A stretch of 64,000 bases of DNA from Hirudinaria manillensis (lineage: Eukaryota; Annelida; Clitellata; Hirudinida; Hirudinidae). Shown here one piece after another: positions 44,781-56,209 of this stretch (its first letter is position 1; the number at the start of each line of letters is the position of its first letter). The stretch spans positions 6,839,319 through 6,903,318 of the forward strand of contig CM067531.1 of NCBI GenBank assembly GCA_034509925.1, in the 5' to 3' direction. The notes beneath the pieces were generated by a model. That model searched no databases, was not told the origin of the DNA, and saw only the letters and a program-made list of their open reading frames with translations. The translations under genes and the position numbers were made by a program.

Positions 44781-45640
44781 ACGCAGCAGTTCCACTGAAC
44801 CAAATTTAAAAATTAATACATCAAACGAATCATGAAAGTATCCTCTACAAATTTCGTCCTTTACATTTTCTTGCAAATACACCTATTTTGTTCACTATGT
44901 CAAAAACGACATGGACCCTTCCGCTTCGTGTTGCGTCAACTTCGAACTCGAAACGCAGCAGTTCCACCGAATCAAATTTAAAAATTAATACATCAAAGGA
45001 ATCGTGAAACTATCCTCTACAATTTTCGTTCTTTACATTTTCTTGCAAATCCACCTATTTTGTTCACGATGCCAAATACGACATGGGGTCGGAAGAAATG
45101 ACCTAGTTACAAGTTGAGGAAAAATCGCTAGCCGGCGATTATTCTAACTCGAAACGCAGCAGTTCCACCGAATCAAATTTAAAAATTAATACATCAAAGG
45201 AATCATGAAACTATCCTCTACAAATTTCGTCCTTTACATTTTCTTGCAAATCCACCTATTTTGTTCACTATGTCAAAAACGACATGGACCCTTGCGCTTC
45301 GTGTTGAGTCAACTTCGAACTCGAAACGCAGCAGTTCCACCGAATCAAATTTAAAAATTAATACATCAAACGAATCGTGAAACTATCCTCTACAATTTTC
45401 GTCCTTTACATTTTCTTGCAAATCCACCTATTTTGTTCACGATGCCAAAGACGACATGGAGCCTTCCGCTTCGTGTTGAGTCAACTTCGAACTCGAAACG
45501 CAGCAGTTCCACCGAATCAAATTTAAAAATTAATACATCAAAGGAATCATGAAACTATCCTCTACAAATTTCGTCCTTTACATTTTCTTGCAAATCCACC
45601 TATTTTGTTCACGATGCCAAACACGCCAGGGGTCGTCTGT
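44781..45640. repeat. 172-bp satellite-like tandem repeat, five copies
   Basis: The marker ACGCAGCAGTTCCAC starts at 44781, 44953, 45154, 45326 and 45498, giving spacings of 172, 201, 172 and 172. The 201-bp unit has its end replaced by a different sequence around 45090-45145 that includes CTAGCCGGCGATT. Units 2-5 are nearly identical and the first is more diverged. No open frame is conserved through the units. Confidence 0.92.
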
Positions 45641-46920
45641 AAAGAACGTTTGCAAAATTGCTCATTTTTACCACAAAACTTCGCTATTGATAGCAAAATG
45701 AACTTTTTGAAGATAGTTTATCACACATTTTATCAAACTTTAGGTTTTAGAATTTTTAGAGTTTCGCGTCCATTTTATATTTTCGAGATTATAAGAAAAA
45801 CTATTCACTTTAGATGTCCCAACTTCGGCTTTATCATTCATATTTCTTATTATTAATATATTGCCTAAATTATTTTGAATTTAATTTTTTTCTAATTTTC
45901 GTAATTGAGAAAAAGAGCCTATAGGGCGCAAACTCAAGTCACTGGACTTGCTCGCCGAACTCGATTCTCAAAAGTTGCGATGCTTTGTTATTTCCAATTT
46001 ACTCTAAAACCACAACAAATTGGGAACCGAAACTTTGGTATTGGAGAGATATATGATTAATACACAACATATCTGAAAATGGGCCCAGAAAACCATCTCA
46101 ATATATTAATTTGAGACTTAAAATGGATCGCGTCCCTTCATTGAAATTCAAATAACTCGATATTATTTTAGTCTTTTTTTTCAAAAACTCTTACTTAATG
46201 CCTACTACATTTACTGGAAATGTATCAAAAGCTTAGTTAGACCGAAATCTATGACATAAATGAATTTCAAAGTTATTGTTGCTGTAATTTAAAGTTTGTT
46301 TGATAACTCCGTTATTAATGCATTTCAAACTACGCCGGTTTTTGAAAATATTACTAATAATTAAACCTTTATTTTAACATATCAATTGCTGGTTTTTGTT
46401 ACAACTCCTATTTCGCAAATTTTAGTAGGTGAAATCATTGAAACTAGGCAGTAATAGGCAGCTTTTCAAATGTAACAGCTTATAAAAATACAGTTGCTTG
46501 ATTAGGGAGGGTTATGGGACTTTTAAAACTTGCTATTTGACTCAAATTTGAGTTTGCCCGCAAGAACAATGGCGGACAATTGTTTATTTCGGGCACTCAG
46601 CCAGTTAGAAAGATGCGAAAGATAAATTCAGGCATTAATTGTGGTTTTCATATAAAACCCTTACTACTTGTGCAATTACTCATTGAATATTTTCTCCTGG
46701 ATTAATCAGTTAATTTCTAAATAGCAATTAAATCATTATCAAATGTTAAAATATCTGATTTTCCCCCAAAGTTATTATCATTTTAAAATCTTGGAGCTAA
46801 AATACTTTAAATATTTTTAAACAATGGCTATCATTGAGCCTGCTTCATTCATGAACTCAAACAGGTTTATAAATATATATGTATTATTTTTTTAAATTTT
46901 TATTTATTTATCATTACAAA
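45641..46920. other. interior of the inverted-repeat element, no gene
   Basis: AT-rich. The short frame at 45605-45856 starts in the last satellite unit and has no recognisable features. Confidence 0.4.
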
Positions 46921-47317
46921 TTATTTTCTGATCCACTTTGTTGTCGTGTTCGTATGACGCTGGTTATTTACTTCATTATTTCAGGTCCGCCCTAATCACA
47001 TGCAAATCACACCTCCGTCCTATGATTGGCTGTATGCAAATAATTGTTTTTGTTTATTTTCTGATCCACTTTGTTTTCGGGCTCACGCACTTTGTTATCG
47101 GCCTCCTATGACGCTGGTTTTAGTCTTGAGTCGGGGTTGCAAAGCCCTTGGGTCATTTATGAGTCAGGAGACCAAATTCAGCTCCATAACAACATTAGTA
47201 ATGTTATTTTAAATAATTGAGAAAAGCGTTCTTCGTGTTAATCATTATATAATTAATGATTGGTGAATGGATATAAGATATTGTATACAAAAATGTGGCG
47301 CTTAACAACAACGAAAC

Positions 47318-47921
47318 CAAATGGGAAAGGTTATCTTTTAACAAAATAATGGTTCCATCCACAACTCAATACCAAAAAAGGTTATTTTCTAGAAGAAGAA
47401 TCTATGTCTTAAAGTGGTCTGATTCGACTTCCGGCCCAAATTCCTACTGAAAATGTGTTGGGATTGCTCAATAATCAAGTATATTCTAATGTTAGGCAAA
47501 AATCTAGCACTTTTGAATTGCAAAAAATGTCTGAGCGAGGAGATGATAAAGTTGGACAATAAGAGGTTGAAACTCTTGTTGAAATCAATTAAAGATCGAG
47601 TTAAGGAAGTATTTCAAAAAAAAGAATGACAAAACACATTGTCAACTTTATTTATTTTAGATTTTAAACGTATTTGATTTGTATTAACCGGAAAAATAAA
47701 GATTTTTGCTTTCAAATGAGGTTCACCGACTTTCACTTTTTATCATATTTCTAGTTTTTGCTTAAATTACAAAATATAGTTTCCCAAAATCACTGAAATT
47801 AATATCTCCCAGCAGGTAATGAACATCTACGTATCATATAAATAAATGGTTTATATATGACTTTTATAAACAAAATTATGGCTAAAAAACGTGTCCCAAC
47901 CTTATGACACGCACTGTATAA
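47318..47921 (+). mobile_element. Tc1/mariner-type transposon 3' part
   Basis: Plus strand: MVPSTTQYQKRLFSRRRIY, then a degraded DLNPIENVWG block (GPNSY, then NVLGLLNNQVYSNVRQKS in the next frame) and LQKMSERGDDKV, the C-terminus of a Tc1-type transposase. The right inverted repeat, read inward, starts TACAGTGCGTGTCATAAGG and ends at 47921. The 5' half and left repeat are missing. It is the same family as 20788-21430. Confidence 0.65.
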
Positions 47922-47929
47922 TCATAGAT

Positions 47930-49245
47930 CTTGCTTGCGTCGCTCACGAGACGCTTAGGTGGACTGCGATGGCGTGTGGATCTTAAAGCTGGTTTTGGCA
48001 TTGCGTCTTCTTGGGAGTGTTCTTCTACCATTGACTTGCCTCTGTCGAATGGGCACCATTCCCTCTGTCTTGCTGACTTCGCATTTTGTTCTTCCATATC
48101 ATCAGCATGCCTCTTCCTTCTTGACACGGGCTTCCTACTATTTCTCCTCCTATCATCGTATTTGTCAGATCTGCATCTGTCATGGCTTCTTGACCTCGAT
48201 CTACTCCTGTATCGTCTGTGATCATTGATCCTCTATCATCATTTGGAGAAAGAGAGTGAGATAGAGTACATGAATGGGACCTCATTTGTTTGCCCCCATT
48301 TTTACCGATTGAATCGCCTTGTTCATGGACTGAGTAAGATCTCCTTGGAACTGTACTCATCCACTTACTGACTATTAATGCAACTCTGCCATCTACGTTG
48401 CCCCGTTCTTAGCCAGTGTGATTACTGCAACAACCCTCTGCTTCCTCCTCCTCCTGAGGCAATGGATTCCGGACGTCTTTGTTAGGGAAGTCTCGAGAAT
48501 CCCCAAATGCTGACCTATCTTCAGCTATGACTGAATCAGCATCGACTGTCTTCCCTGGTTCATCCTGGAGCTCGTTCACTCTCTCAACAGGATCAACATT
48601 AATCCTCTCCTCTTCCTCCTTCCACGCATCGCAGTGGACAGGAGTAGCTGCCATGGTCTCTGCGCTGACCTTGCACATCATGGCTTCTTCTTGGGTCTCT
48701 CCCACTACATCAACTAGAGCATCCATACTCTTTTCTTCCTCCTTCCACACATCGCAGTGGACAGGGGTAGTTGCCACCAAGGTCTCTGCGATGACCTCGC
48801 ACATTATGGCTTCTTCTTGGGCCTCGTCCAATACATCAAGTACTCCCTTGTTCCTCCTTCCAAGTATCGCAGTGGACAGGAGTAGGTGCAGCCACAGTAT
48901 CTATGCTGACCTTGCCCATCTTGGGTTCAACTTGGGCCTCGCCCACTATAACAAGCGGAGTATTCTTACTCCCTACTTCCTCCTTCCATGCATCGCAGTG
49001 GGCAGGGATAGGTGCAATCACGGCATCTGCGCTGAGCATCTTGATTATTGTCAGCCATCGTTCTTGATATCTCTGCTCCTTTTTTTCGCACTCTATTTTC
49101 TCTCTCTGTTCTCGTTCTTCGCGCTCTTGTTTCTCTCTCTGCTCTTTTCCTTCCTGGTAGGACAGGAACATCATGAACAACTGGAGGTACAAATGTACCC
49201 TTGACTTTTGAATGCTCGTAAAAAAGAAGTTTTTCACTTTTGCCA
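47930..49245 (-). pseudogene. gag-like repetitive ORF of an LTR-type element
   Basis: Minus-strand text starts with a highly charged coil (EREEREQREKIECEKKEQRY, QERWLTIIKML) like Ty3-type gag N-termini, then about four imperfect repeats centred on PVHCDAWKEE, with linkers such as VGEAQEEAMMCKVS. They are followed by an acidic stretch and a basic end (RRKRHADDMEEQNAK, PFDRGKSMVEEH, RSTRHRSPPKRL). Stops lie near 48836 and 48409 and frames change. Codon use is GC-richer than the surroundings. It ends against the Tc1 inverted repeat at 47921. Confidence 0.5.
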
Positions 49246-49329
49246 AAAAAATATTTACACGTCATCGTAATAAACAAGTTGAAGATAAAAGTCATAAAAA
49301 TCCATGGCAAAATTTTAATAACGGACTCC

Positions 49330-49910
49330 ATTTTCAAACATGCAAAGGTTGCCGTACAATCGTACCCCCCTTTGGCACACATATCAACAATATCTCCCGT
49401 TCTTGCATTGCGTCCTTCAGGGAGATTCGCAGCATTGCCCCTCCTCTCCCCTTCGAGATCAGGAAGAGCATCATCACAGCCCTGATCCTCTCCAGGATCG
49501 ATTACGGAAATGCTACGCTTGCGCGTCTTCCGTCCTGTCGGCTCGAGCAGCTGCAGAAAGTTATCAACACGACAGCCAAGCTCATCTTCAACAAGAAGAA
49601 GTACGACCATGTAGCACCGGTCCTCTACTAGCTTCACTGGTTGAGCATTCAACAGCGCATCGACTACAAGATCGCCACGCTGGTTTTCAAATCTCTCCTG
49701 GGCTGCTCACCGTCCCACCTGCCATTCACCCGAAACGCGCACCTACAGGACAGAAGCGGCCTTAGGTCCATCGACGTCGTTGGCCCGAGGACATGGAATA
49801 GATTAGATCCCGCAGTGACGACCTCAGACCCAGCCGGCTTCCACTCCGCCCTGAAGATCTTCCTCTTCAGGGAAAGTCATCCTCACCCCCGTCAGTGGCC
49901 TTGAAGTCCA
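49330..49910 (+). mobile_element. CR1/L2-like LINE 3' fragment
   Basis: Plus strand encodes the RT C-terminal domain: ILSRIDYGNATLARLP, KVINTTAKLIF, VAPVLY (stop) LHWLSIQQRIDYKIA, LVFKSLLG, VVGPRTWNRL. It is 5'-truncated, with one stop in a conserved LHWL context. It belongs to a different subfamily from the LINE at 6247-9606. Confidence 0.75.
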
Positions 49911-50398
49911 CCGGACATACACCACTCCAACGAACCGAATTATTATTATCCAAGGTTTAAGATGAGCAAAGTCTAAAAGCGGCTTCGGGGCTTCTACTTT
50001 AAGTAACTTTAAACGCTGTTACTTTGTTTTAACTCAAGTTCATTTTTAAACAAATACTTCTACTTAACTAAATTCCTTAGGGGCAACTCGTGCTTTAGCG
50101 TTGAAGATCAGCACTTAATGAATTCTGAGCTGCAAAAAATGTCTGTCCTCTTTCCGTTAGCACTTACGTTCTTACGGCACACCAAATTTTTTACTGTCGT
50201 GCACCTGAATCACGAAATCTTACATTTTTCGGAGGCTGAGAGCCCATTGAACCAACACCCAGCCTATGTTCAATTTCACTCCCTTCAGTTACGTCAGCTC
50301 ATATTTCTATAAAGGATTTCTAAAGCTGTCCAAGTGTTTTATCGAGACCTTTGTGTGAGAAGATCCTGAAATTTGAGAGATTGGAGAAATTTGTAAAA

Positions 50399-50431
50399 AT
50401 ATATATTATATATATAAAATATATACAGAAG
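50399..50431. repeat. AT-rich microsatellite
   Basis: Alternating TA run directly before the truncated RLE-LINE copy at 50432; it may be the insertion site. Confidence 0.6.
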
Positions 50432-51440
50432 TGGGGGATGGTTCAAGACGCCAGCTGCGAGCTCTGCGTAGGTGAACAGTCACTCCGGCACGTGCTTTCA
50501 TCATGCACGTACGCCCTCGCTCACGGTCGCTACACTTGGCGACATAACCAAGTCCTGTAGGTCGTGGTCGAGGCGGCTAAGACGGCATGCTCCCAGGCAA
50601 ATGCCCGAGAAATCGCGGCACCAAGAAGAATGTACTTCTTAAGAGAGGGCTCAACGCAGCACCGCAAAAGGAACATGGCCCAAATGAGGGACTTGCTATC
50701 CACAGCCAAAGACTGGACAGTTGCGGCAGACCTGCAGGGAGAAAGGCACTACCACCAGGTGATACAAGAGAGCGGCAAGCGGCCTGATCTGGTGCTGGCG
50801 TCGGCAGCAACCGATTCCGTCATTATCGTAGAGCTGACGGTCCCATGGGAGGACCGAATTGATGTCAGCAATGCTCTGAAGAGCGACCGTTATGAAGAGC
50901 TGAAGATGGATTTAGAGGGGAAAGGTCATAGCGCCCGTGTGTTACCAATAGAAGTCGGAGCGAGAGGGCTGGTAGGCAAGTCTACATACGCCTTTCTCAG
51001 GAAGATAGGCCTTTCAAACAGGCAAACCAAACAGTTCGTCCAGAAAATAGCCGAGTCCGCAGAATCGGCTTCTCACTGGATCTGGACAACGAAGGACCGA
51101 AGGTAAGCCTCAGACACGGCGAGGCTAGTCGTTCCTGTCCACTCCACCAAAACAGGGACTCCAGTGTAAGACCAGGAAAGAGACACCCCGGACGGCATTC
51201 ACACCGAAGTGATATAAGAAGTGCCGTAACGGCTACTTTGACGGTCTTTCGGACGGCGGAGCCCTCGCGGAATTTTTCGTAAAATGGCGGTGAGAGTATT
51301 GTTTGTTTGTCGGAAGTCGTTGTCTGGTTATCGGAAGAAAGTATCTGGCAGGGACATCCGCTTGATCAACGGATGCGGCCCAGCCCCCGAGAGTGTCAGG
51401 ATTCAGGGCCATTCCTCTGAAGATCCCTGTCAGAACGCTC
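50432..51440 (+). mobile_element. RLE-LINE, 5'-truncated, endonuclease intact
   Basis: Begins at the knuckle, CELCVGEQSLRHVLSSC (CCHC), YTWRHNQVL, one stop (50558-50560), then an open frame 50564-51106. That frame holds the restriction-like endonuclease: KDWTVAADLQGE, KRPDLVL (RPD), VIIVELTVPWEDR (the E-x-T core of the nuclease) and LPIEVGARGLVGKS. The tail at 51190-51440 has the hairpin variant ATCCG-CTTGATCAA-CGGAT. It is the best-preserved endonuclease of the family in the window. Confidence 0.85.
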
Positions 51441-51639
51441 GCTCAAGAGTTTCTATCAATATATACAGAATAAGCCTGGCAACCAGGAGAGGATTCTCTG
51501 CTTTAGGGAGAAAGTTCCCTAGGATTCTTGGATGGCATGACAATGAAACTGTCAAGGATAAAGTATGTAATTACAGTTAATACAAAAGAAGCTTCTATGG
51601 ACAGCACTTCGATAACAATTCAAATTGATATTTATTTAG

Positions 51640-51830
51640 TTGATCTTTCAATCTTTTGCCTGACATAATCCAGAAGGAACTTCTTAACCAATAACCTCCA
51701 TCTGAGGGCACTCCCTGAAGGTGTTGGCTGGCTATCAAACATGACATAAAATAATTGTTGACATACAGGAATGCTACCCATTTGGCTACTCAGATGCTAT
51801 TGCTGTCACCTTGATACCATATTTTTGTAA
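51640..51830 (-). repeat. tRNA-like SINE-like repeat, second copy
   Basis: On the minus strand GTAGCCAAATGGGTAGCATTC followed at similar spacing by CAGGGAGTGC matches the repeat at 17800-18000. Diverged and without a clear 3' end. Confidence 0.35.
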
Positions 51831-52074
51831 GTAATGTAATCATCTTAGTTCATGAGAGAGCAACCTTAATTACCAGAGAACAAACACCTTAATGAATTCA
51901 ATAATGAACCAATCTGTATACCACCTAAGATAAAACGGAAATCACTGCAAGGCAAATGGTTAGGGCATATCATCACTATATGTTAATGAAAACTATGATT
52001 GCTAAAACATCACCACCAGAAAATAGAATCCAAGCAAAATAAACAGCTGTGAAATAAAATTAAGTACATGAGAG

Positions 52075-52891
52075 TTATTTGTCCAATCTTTTAACCATGT
52101 ATGTTTGATCAACAAGAAATCCAAACGTTTCATAATACTTTATGTTGTGTTCTTTACATTCCAATGACACTTTGTAACAGCCCAGATGCTTGGATAGGAG
52201 AACTGCAGTTTGTACCAACCTAATCCAACATATGTATATTAATAAATCATTTTGACAATATTTAAATGTTTTATAAACCCAACAATTTCCCAATTTGTTG
52301 ACCTCTGTATCCTTCATCAACCACAACATCTTCAACTCTGCTTCTCTTAAAAATATGCTCATTTATATAATAATAAATTTACACATAAGAAATCACTAAA
52401 GCAACATACCAGGCTTGTTTCATGGATAAATTTTTGTTCTATGATTAGGGATGTCGTCCCCACAACTTTATTAAGGATAGTATCTTCCACAACAATAATA
52501 TAATAGGTATTTAGGCAGGCCTTCATGCTGAAAAATCTCTCTGAAGTATCCAACAACTTTTATGTAACATCTTTTAAACATGCAATAAATGAGCTCCACT
52601 CACTCAGAAAACTATCTTCAGATATGTCACCAACAGATGTCAATTGAGACAACAGGTTTAAGTAATCTAATAGGTGATGCATTTCAATGTGAAATATATC
52701 CATTAAATAAATAAATAAATAAATAAATATAAAAGATACTTACTTCTGTTAAAATCACCGGTTGAAAGTGGACGTACCTTGAGATTAGGACTGGGATTTA
52801 TGGGACTTAATATCCCTTTTAATTGGATGTCACTTGTATTCCAATTAATTTGACTCAATAATCCCAAATCAAATAAATAAACCTCTTCATC
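52075..52891 (-). CDS. GNPNAT1: glucosamine-6-phosphate N-acetyltransferase, first exon not found
   Basis: Acetylates glucosamine-6-phosphate with acetyl-CoA in the UDP-GlcNAc pathway; cytosolic GNAT-fold enzyme. Exons, minus strand: 52891-52744 (FDLGLLSQINW, SPINPSPNLKVRPLSTGDF), 52666-52604 (YLNLLSQLTSVGDISEDSF), 52540-52410 (YYIIVVEDTILNKVVGTTSL, IEQKFIHE), 52345-52279 (RVEDVVVDEGYRGQQIGKLL, the acetyl-CoA loop) and the last exon to the stop at 52075 (LLSKHLGCYKVSLECKEHN, then FYETFG-like YYETFGF). The intron 52603-52541 is only 63 bp. The codon 5' of DEEVYLFD and the start ATG must lie in an unfound exon beyond 52891. The junction into the last exon does not keep frame with the acceptor at 52219; an acceptor at 52200 would restore frame but drop about four helix residues. 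Family assignment is firm; whether the gene is intact is uncertain. Confidence 0.85.
52704..52731. repeat. AAAT microsatellite
   Basis: AAATAAAT run in the GNPNAT1 intron between 52667 and 52743. Confidence 0.8.
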
Positions 52892-54761
52892 CTAGATAGT
52901 GACCAATCATAACAGTTCACAGTACAAATTATGGTACTTGAATGCATAAAACATCCCCATAACACACAAATTATGCTAATCCAACCAATAGAATATCCAT
53001 TATATAAAGAGATTGAAAAAATGAACATAAAAAACAAATGAAAAACAGATATATTATTGCTCTAATGGAAGGAATCATAGTTTGTGCTTATTATCATCAA
53101 AACACAATTAGTTAAAAACTTAAGTACCATTTTTCAATAATCAATTTGTCTACTGATCTATTGAAACTGCCACCTTTCCAATCAGTTTGAGTGACTCAAC
53201 ACAAATTTCCACTTTATTCTCATTGTCAAGATTTATTAGCCAGTTCTGATTGAATTGTCTCTGATATTGATAATTTATTATTGTGAAATTATTATTGTTA
53301 CTGTGAAAAAAAGCATATGCACCTCCAAAGATATTAAAGTGTCCTTTATAATTTTAAAAAAGTGCAAAAATTTCAAAATAAAAATTGTTTTGACTATTTA
53401 TTTATTAAATATATAGAATTTGGTGGAAATTTACATTTTGTTAGCCCCCCCTTTGTCCACAAAAGTCTATTTTTAGCTCCCACTTGTGCAGATATGACTA
53501 CTTAATTTATAAACAATCTAATGTTCATGATGGTACTAGCATCAAGTACTGATACTCAAAATCATAATGGCCACAAGTCTGTATAATTATTATTAATTTT
53601 GCTTGTGAAAGACAGATTTAATTTTTGAGTTTTGAGCTTTAGGCAGCAACATTGGCAATAAAAGAAAAGTACATAAAATTTGTTAAAGTGGTCTTGCTAT
53701 GCAAAGAACATTTTTCAAGTGAGTGTAACTAAACAGATGCAATTCTGTTAGCAGTCTCAATAGCAATGATATTGATGAAATGCCTCACTGTGTACTTGAT
53801 ACCTTTCCTATGGCAGTCCATTGTCACCATATTACATGAACAAAGAAGCTAAACAAAGATCTTACTGGTTACAACATAGAATTATAACAAGAAAACTTTG
53901 CTTTATTACGTATGCATGTTTAATCTCTTTTCTGGTACTTGTAAAAACACTTGATACACTTGTTGGATTTTAATTCTGAAATAAGTGATGTAGAGAAAAC
54001 TGAGATTGCCATAGCATTATCAAAAAACTGGTGAATTCCTAAACCTAACCACTGCATGAGAGCATCAAAGCATCAATAATTTTTCTTAACTTCATAAGTG
54101 AGACAGATTATATTTATTGACATAAAGTTAACTTGCTGGCATTAACTTCTGTTTATTTAATCCTGTAGATAGTCCCAACCTCACCCCAATTACAGAAATC
54201 CCCAATTGCAAGATCTGCTTTTATAAGTAATCTACTGGATTTTGCTTTCCCAAATATCAGATAAAAAATAATCTTAAGATTACTCCCACTCACTATTGCT
54301 ACATGCCACATGAATTAAACTCACTAATGACTCCAGAGCTATAACTTATCTCACCCTTATCTATTTCTAATTCATGATGTACTGACAAATCATTCATCTA
54401 AATAAAGTGATAAAGTAGAATAAGGACTGGGTTTCAAACATAAAAAAATCACATTTATTTCTAATTTTCATTAATTTGTCATTACCAATACAACAATCCA
54501 TCAGCCCAAAAAAATAAGAATAGTAGCCTTCAAACCTCAGAGACTTCAAAAATTAGTTAATTTGAAAGGCAATAAAATTTGTAAAGAGCTGAAATGCTTT
54601 TTATGGCTGTCACAAAATAAACAAGAGAACCAGATAAGTTTTAGCAATATCTAAAATCAGACTGGAAAATGAATGGAGCCAAAATCGGATATGAAGAACA
54701 GCTAGATTTGAGATATCCCTGCATTAAACATATATAATATATGCATTATTCTTTGATCCAT
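52892..54761. other. no gene recognised (probable 5' region or intron of GNPNAT1)
   Basis: AT-rich. It should contain or precede the missing first exon of GNPNAT1, but no short ATG exon with a matching phase stands out. Confidence 0.4.
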
Positions 54762-54947
54762 AGCAAATGCGATCCATAATTCATTGCAATTTGGAAAATA
54801 CAAGTAACGCTTAGACATTGTTAATCATATTTACTTTTAAGTTGGTTAAAATTTAATGTAACTAAAATATGCTTAATCTTAGAGTAATATCTAACCAGTG
54901 TGTGAAAGATGGTTACAAACCCTCATAATTTTTGAATAACTTCTCAA
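54762..54947 (+). repeat. 186-bp direct duplication, copy 1
   Basis: From AGCAAATGCGATCCATAATT to AATAACTTCTCAA, identical as far as I can read to 55698-55883, at an offset of 936 bp. Confidence 0.9.
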
Positions 54948-55518
54948 ACTGCAAACAATGACATCCATTTTTTTAAAAGAAAATTATGGTTATTTTTGAT
55001 CAGTACTTTTTTATGTGAAATTTCAATCAATGTCTAAAATACAAAATAGCAATTAACAGGATCTACTTTTGTAAATTAAAATGAAAAATGTACTTTTATA
55101 TAAACTAAAGAGTCTGCCCCTGGGTCTGGTGCTTCCCTTAGTTCAACACGTATATATCAGAAATAGCCAAACAGCCCATAGTGCTAGTTTTTGATGAAAG
55201 GTCTAAAGATCCTAATCTGTAGTTTTTATTGGGCATTAACTACAAATTTAGAATGTCTAAGATGATAAATGTAAAGGGATTATATAAATCATTAATTGTG
55301 AATGGCATCATAAGTTTAATTAAGAATAAAACAATTCTACCAAATTAAAATTTCATACAACATAACACAACGATTTACATCAAATCACTTTCAAAAGCTT
55401 GAAAAAGAAATATGCATATGTATGCGAATAGATGAACACCACTGCAAGATTGATCATGATATTCTGCGTTAATTCTTTGAGAAAATAAGGTACTGCTATG
55501 TACGATCGTGAGAAGTTT

Positions 55519-55713
55519 TCAGATTGATGCGCAATATATTAAATGCAAAAAAAATATGTTAACTAACTGAATCTTCTCCAAATCTATTACACAGCCCGTT
55601 GTATTTCCACAAATCCTGACCACACTCCATAAAGGCAATTCACCGATACAGGCGACCTGGATTACCATCAGCCACGCCAGAAAAAAAAGAAGGGATGAGC
55701 AAATGCGATCCAT
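55519..55713 (-). other. possible signal-peptide exon
   Basis: The minus frame starts MDRICSSLLFFLAWLMVIQV, a plausible secretion signal, then ACIGELPLWSVVRICGNTTG with two cysteines. It has only 64 codons and no partner exon was found. Its first codons lie in the duplicated segment at 55698, so it may be an accident of the duplication. Confidence 0.2.
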
Positions 55714-55883
55714 AATTCATTGCAATTTGGAAAATACAAGTAACGCTTAGACATTGTTAATCATATTTACTTTTAAGTTGGTTAAAATTTAATGTAACTA
55801 AAATATGCTTAATCTTAGAGTAATATCTAACCAGTGTGTGAAAGATGGTTACAAACCCTCATAATTTTTGAATAACTTCTCAA
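55698..55883 (+). repeat. 186-bp direct duplication, copy 2
   Basis: Second copy of 54762-54947. The flanks differ on both sides, so the duplicated unit is bounded at this resolution. Confidence 0.9.
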
Positions 55884-56209
55884 TTATTGAATATTGAAAC
55901 TACCAAAGCCAAACTAGGAATTAATAAGTTATGGTTTTTACAAACTTGTGCCAAAGATCTTTCTTATTGAATAAACAGCGTTGACGAATTCATCTAAACA
56001 TTCAAAATTGGGCGTGAAAAAAAGATTACAATATACTCTGGACAAATTCATTTTGCGCTTAAATTATTAACCTTTAAATTGTCTTCAACGCTCTCACAAT
56101 TGTCTCTTTCAGTTAATCCTTTGTGAAATATGTCTTTCCACCATCAATACTTCATTAATACTCTTTCCAAAATTCAAACATTTTCAATTGTATTAATTGC
56201 ATCTATACC
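55884..56209. other. no feature recognised
   Basis: AT-rich sequence up to the abrupt change to GC-rich RLE-LINE sequence near 56210. Confidence 0.5.

Larger units (their letters stand above)
44711..47125. mobile_element. inverted-repeat element enclosing a tandem array
   Basis: The left arm (44718-44765) reads ACCAGCGTCATAGGAGGCCG and on to GTGCGTGAGC. The right arm (47073-47118) is its reverse complement (GCTCACGCAC then CGGCCTCCTATGACGCTGG), roughly 45 bp matched with few mismatches. A third partial arm in the right-arm orientation lies at 46930-46965. Between them are the 172-bp array and 1.3 kb of AT-rich sequence with no transposase, which suggests a non-autonomous DNA element. Confidence 0.5.

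Noticed and set aside
44781-45640. Regularly spaced repeats resembling a CRISPR array
   Set aside because: Whole units repeat head-to-tail with no unique spacers, and the window is animal DNA.
48479-49204. Long plus-strand open frame rich in Ser, Phe and Leu
   Set aside because: It is the antisense shadow of the repetitive gag-like minus frame; its hydrophobic text comes from reversed acidic codons.
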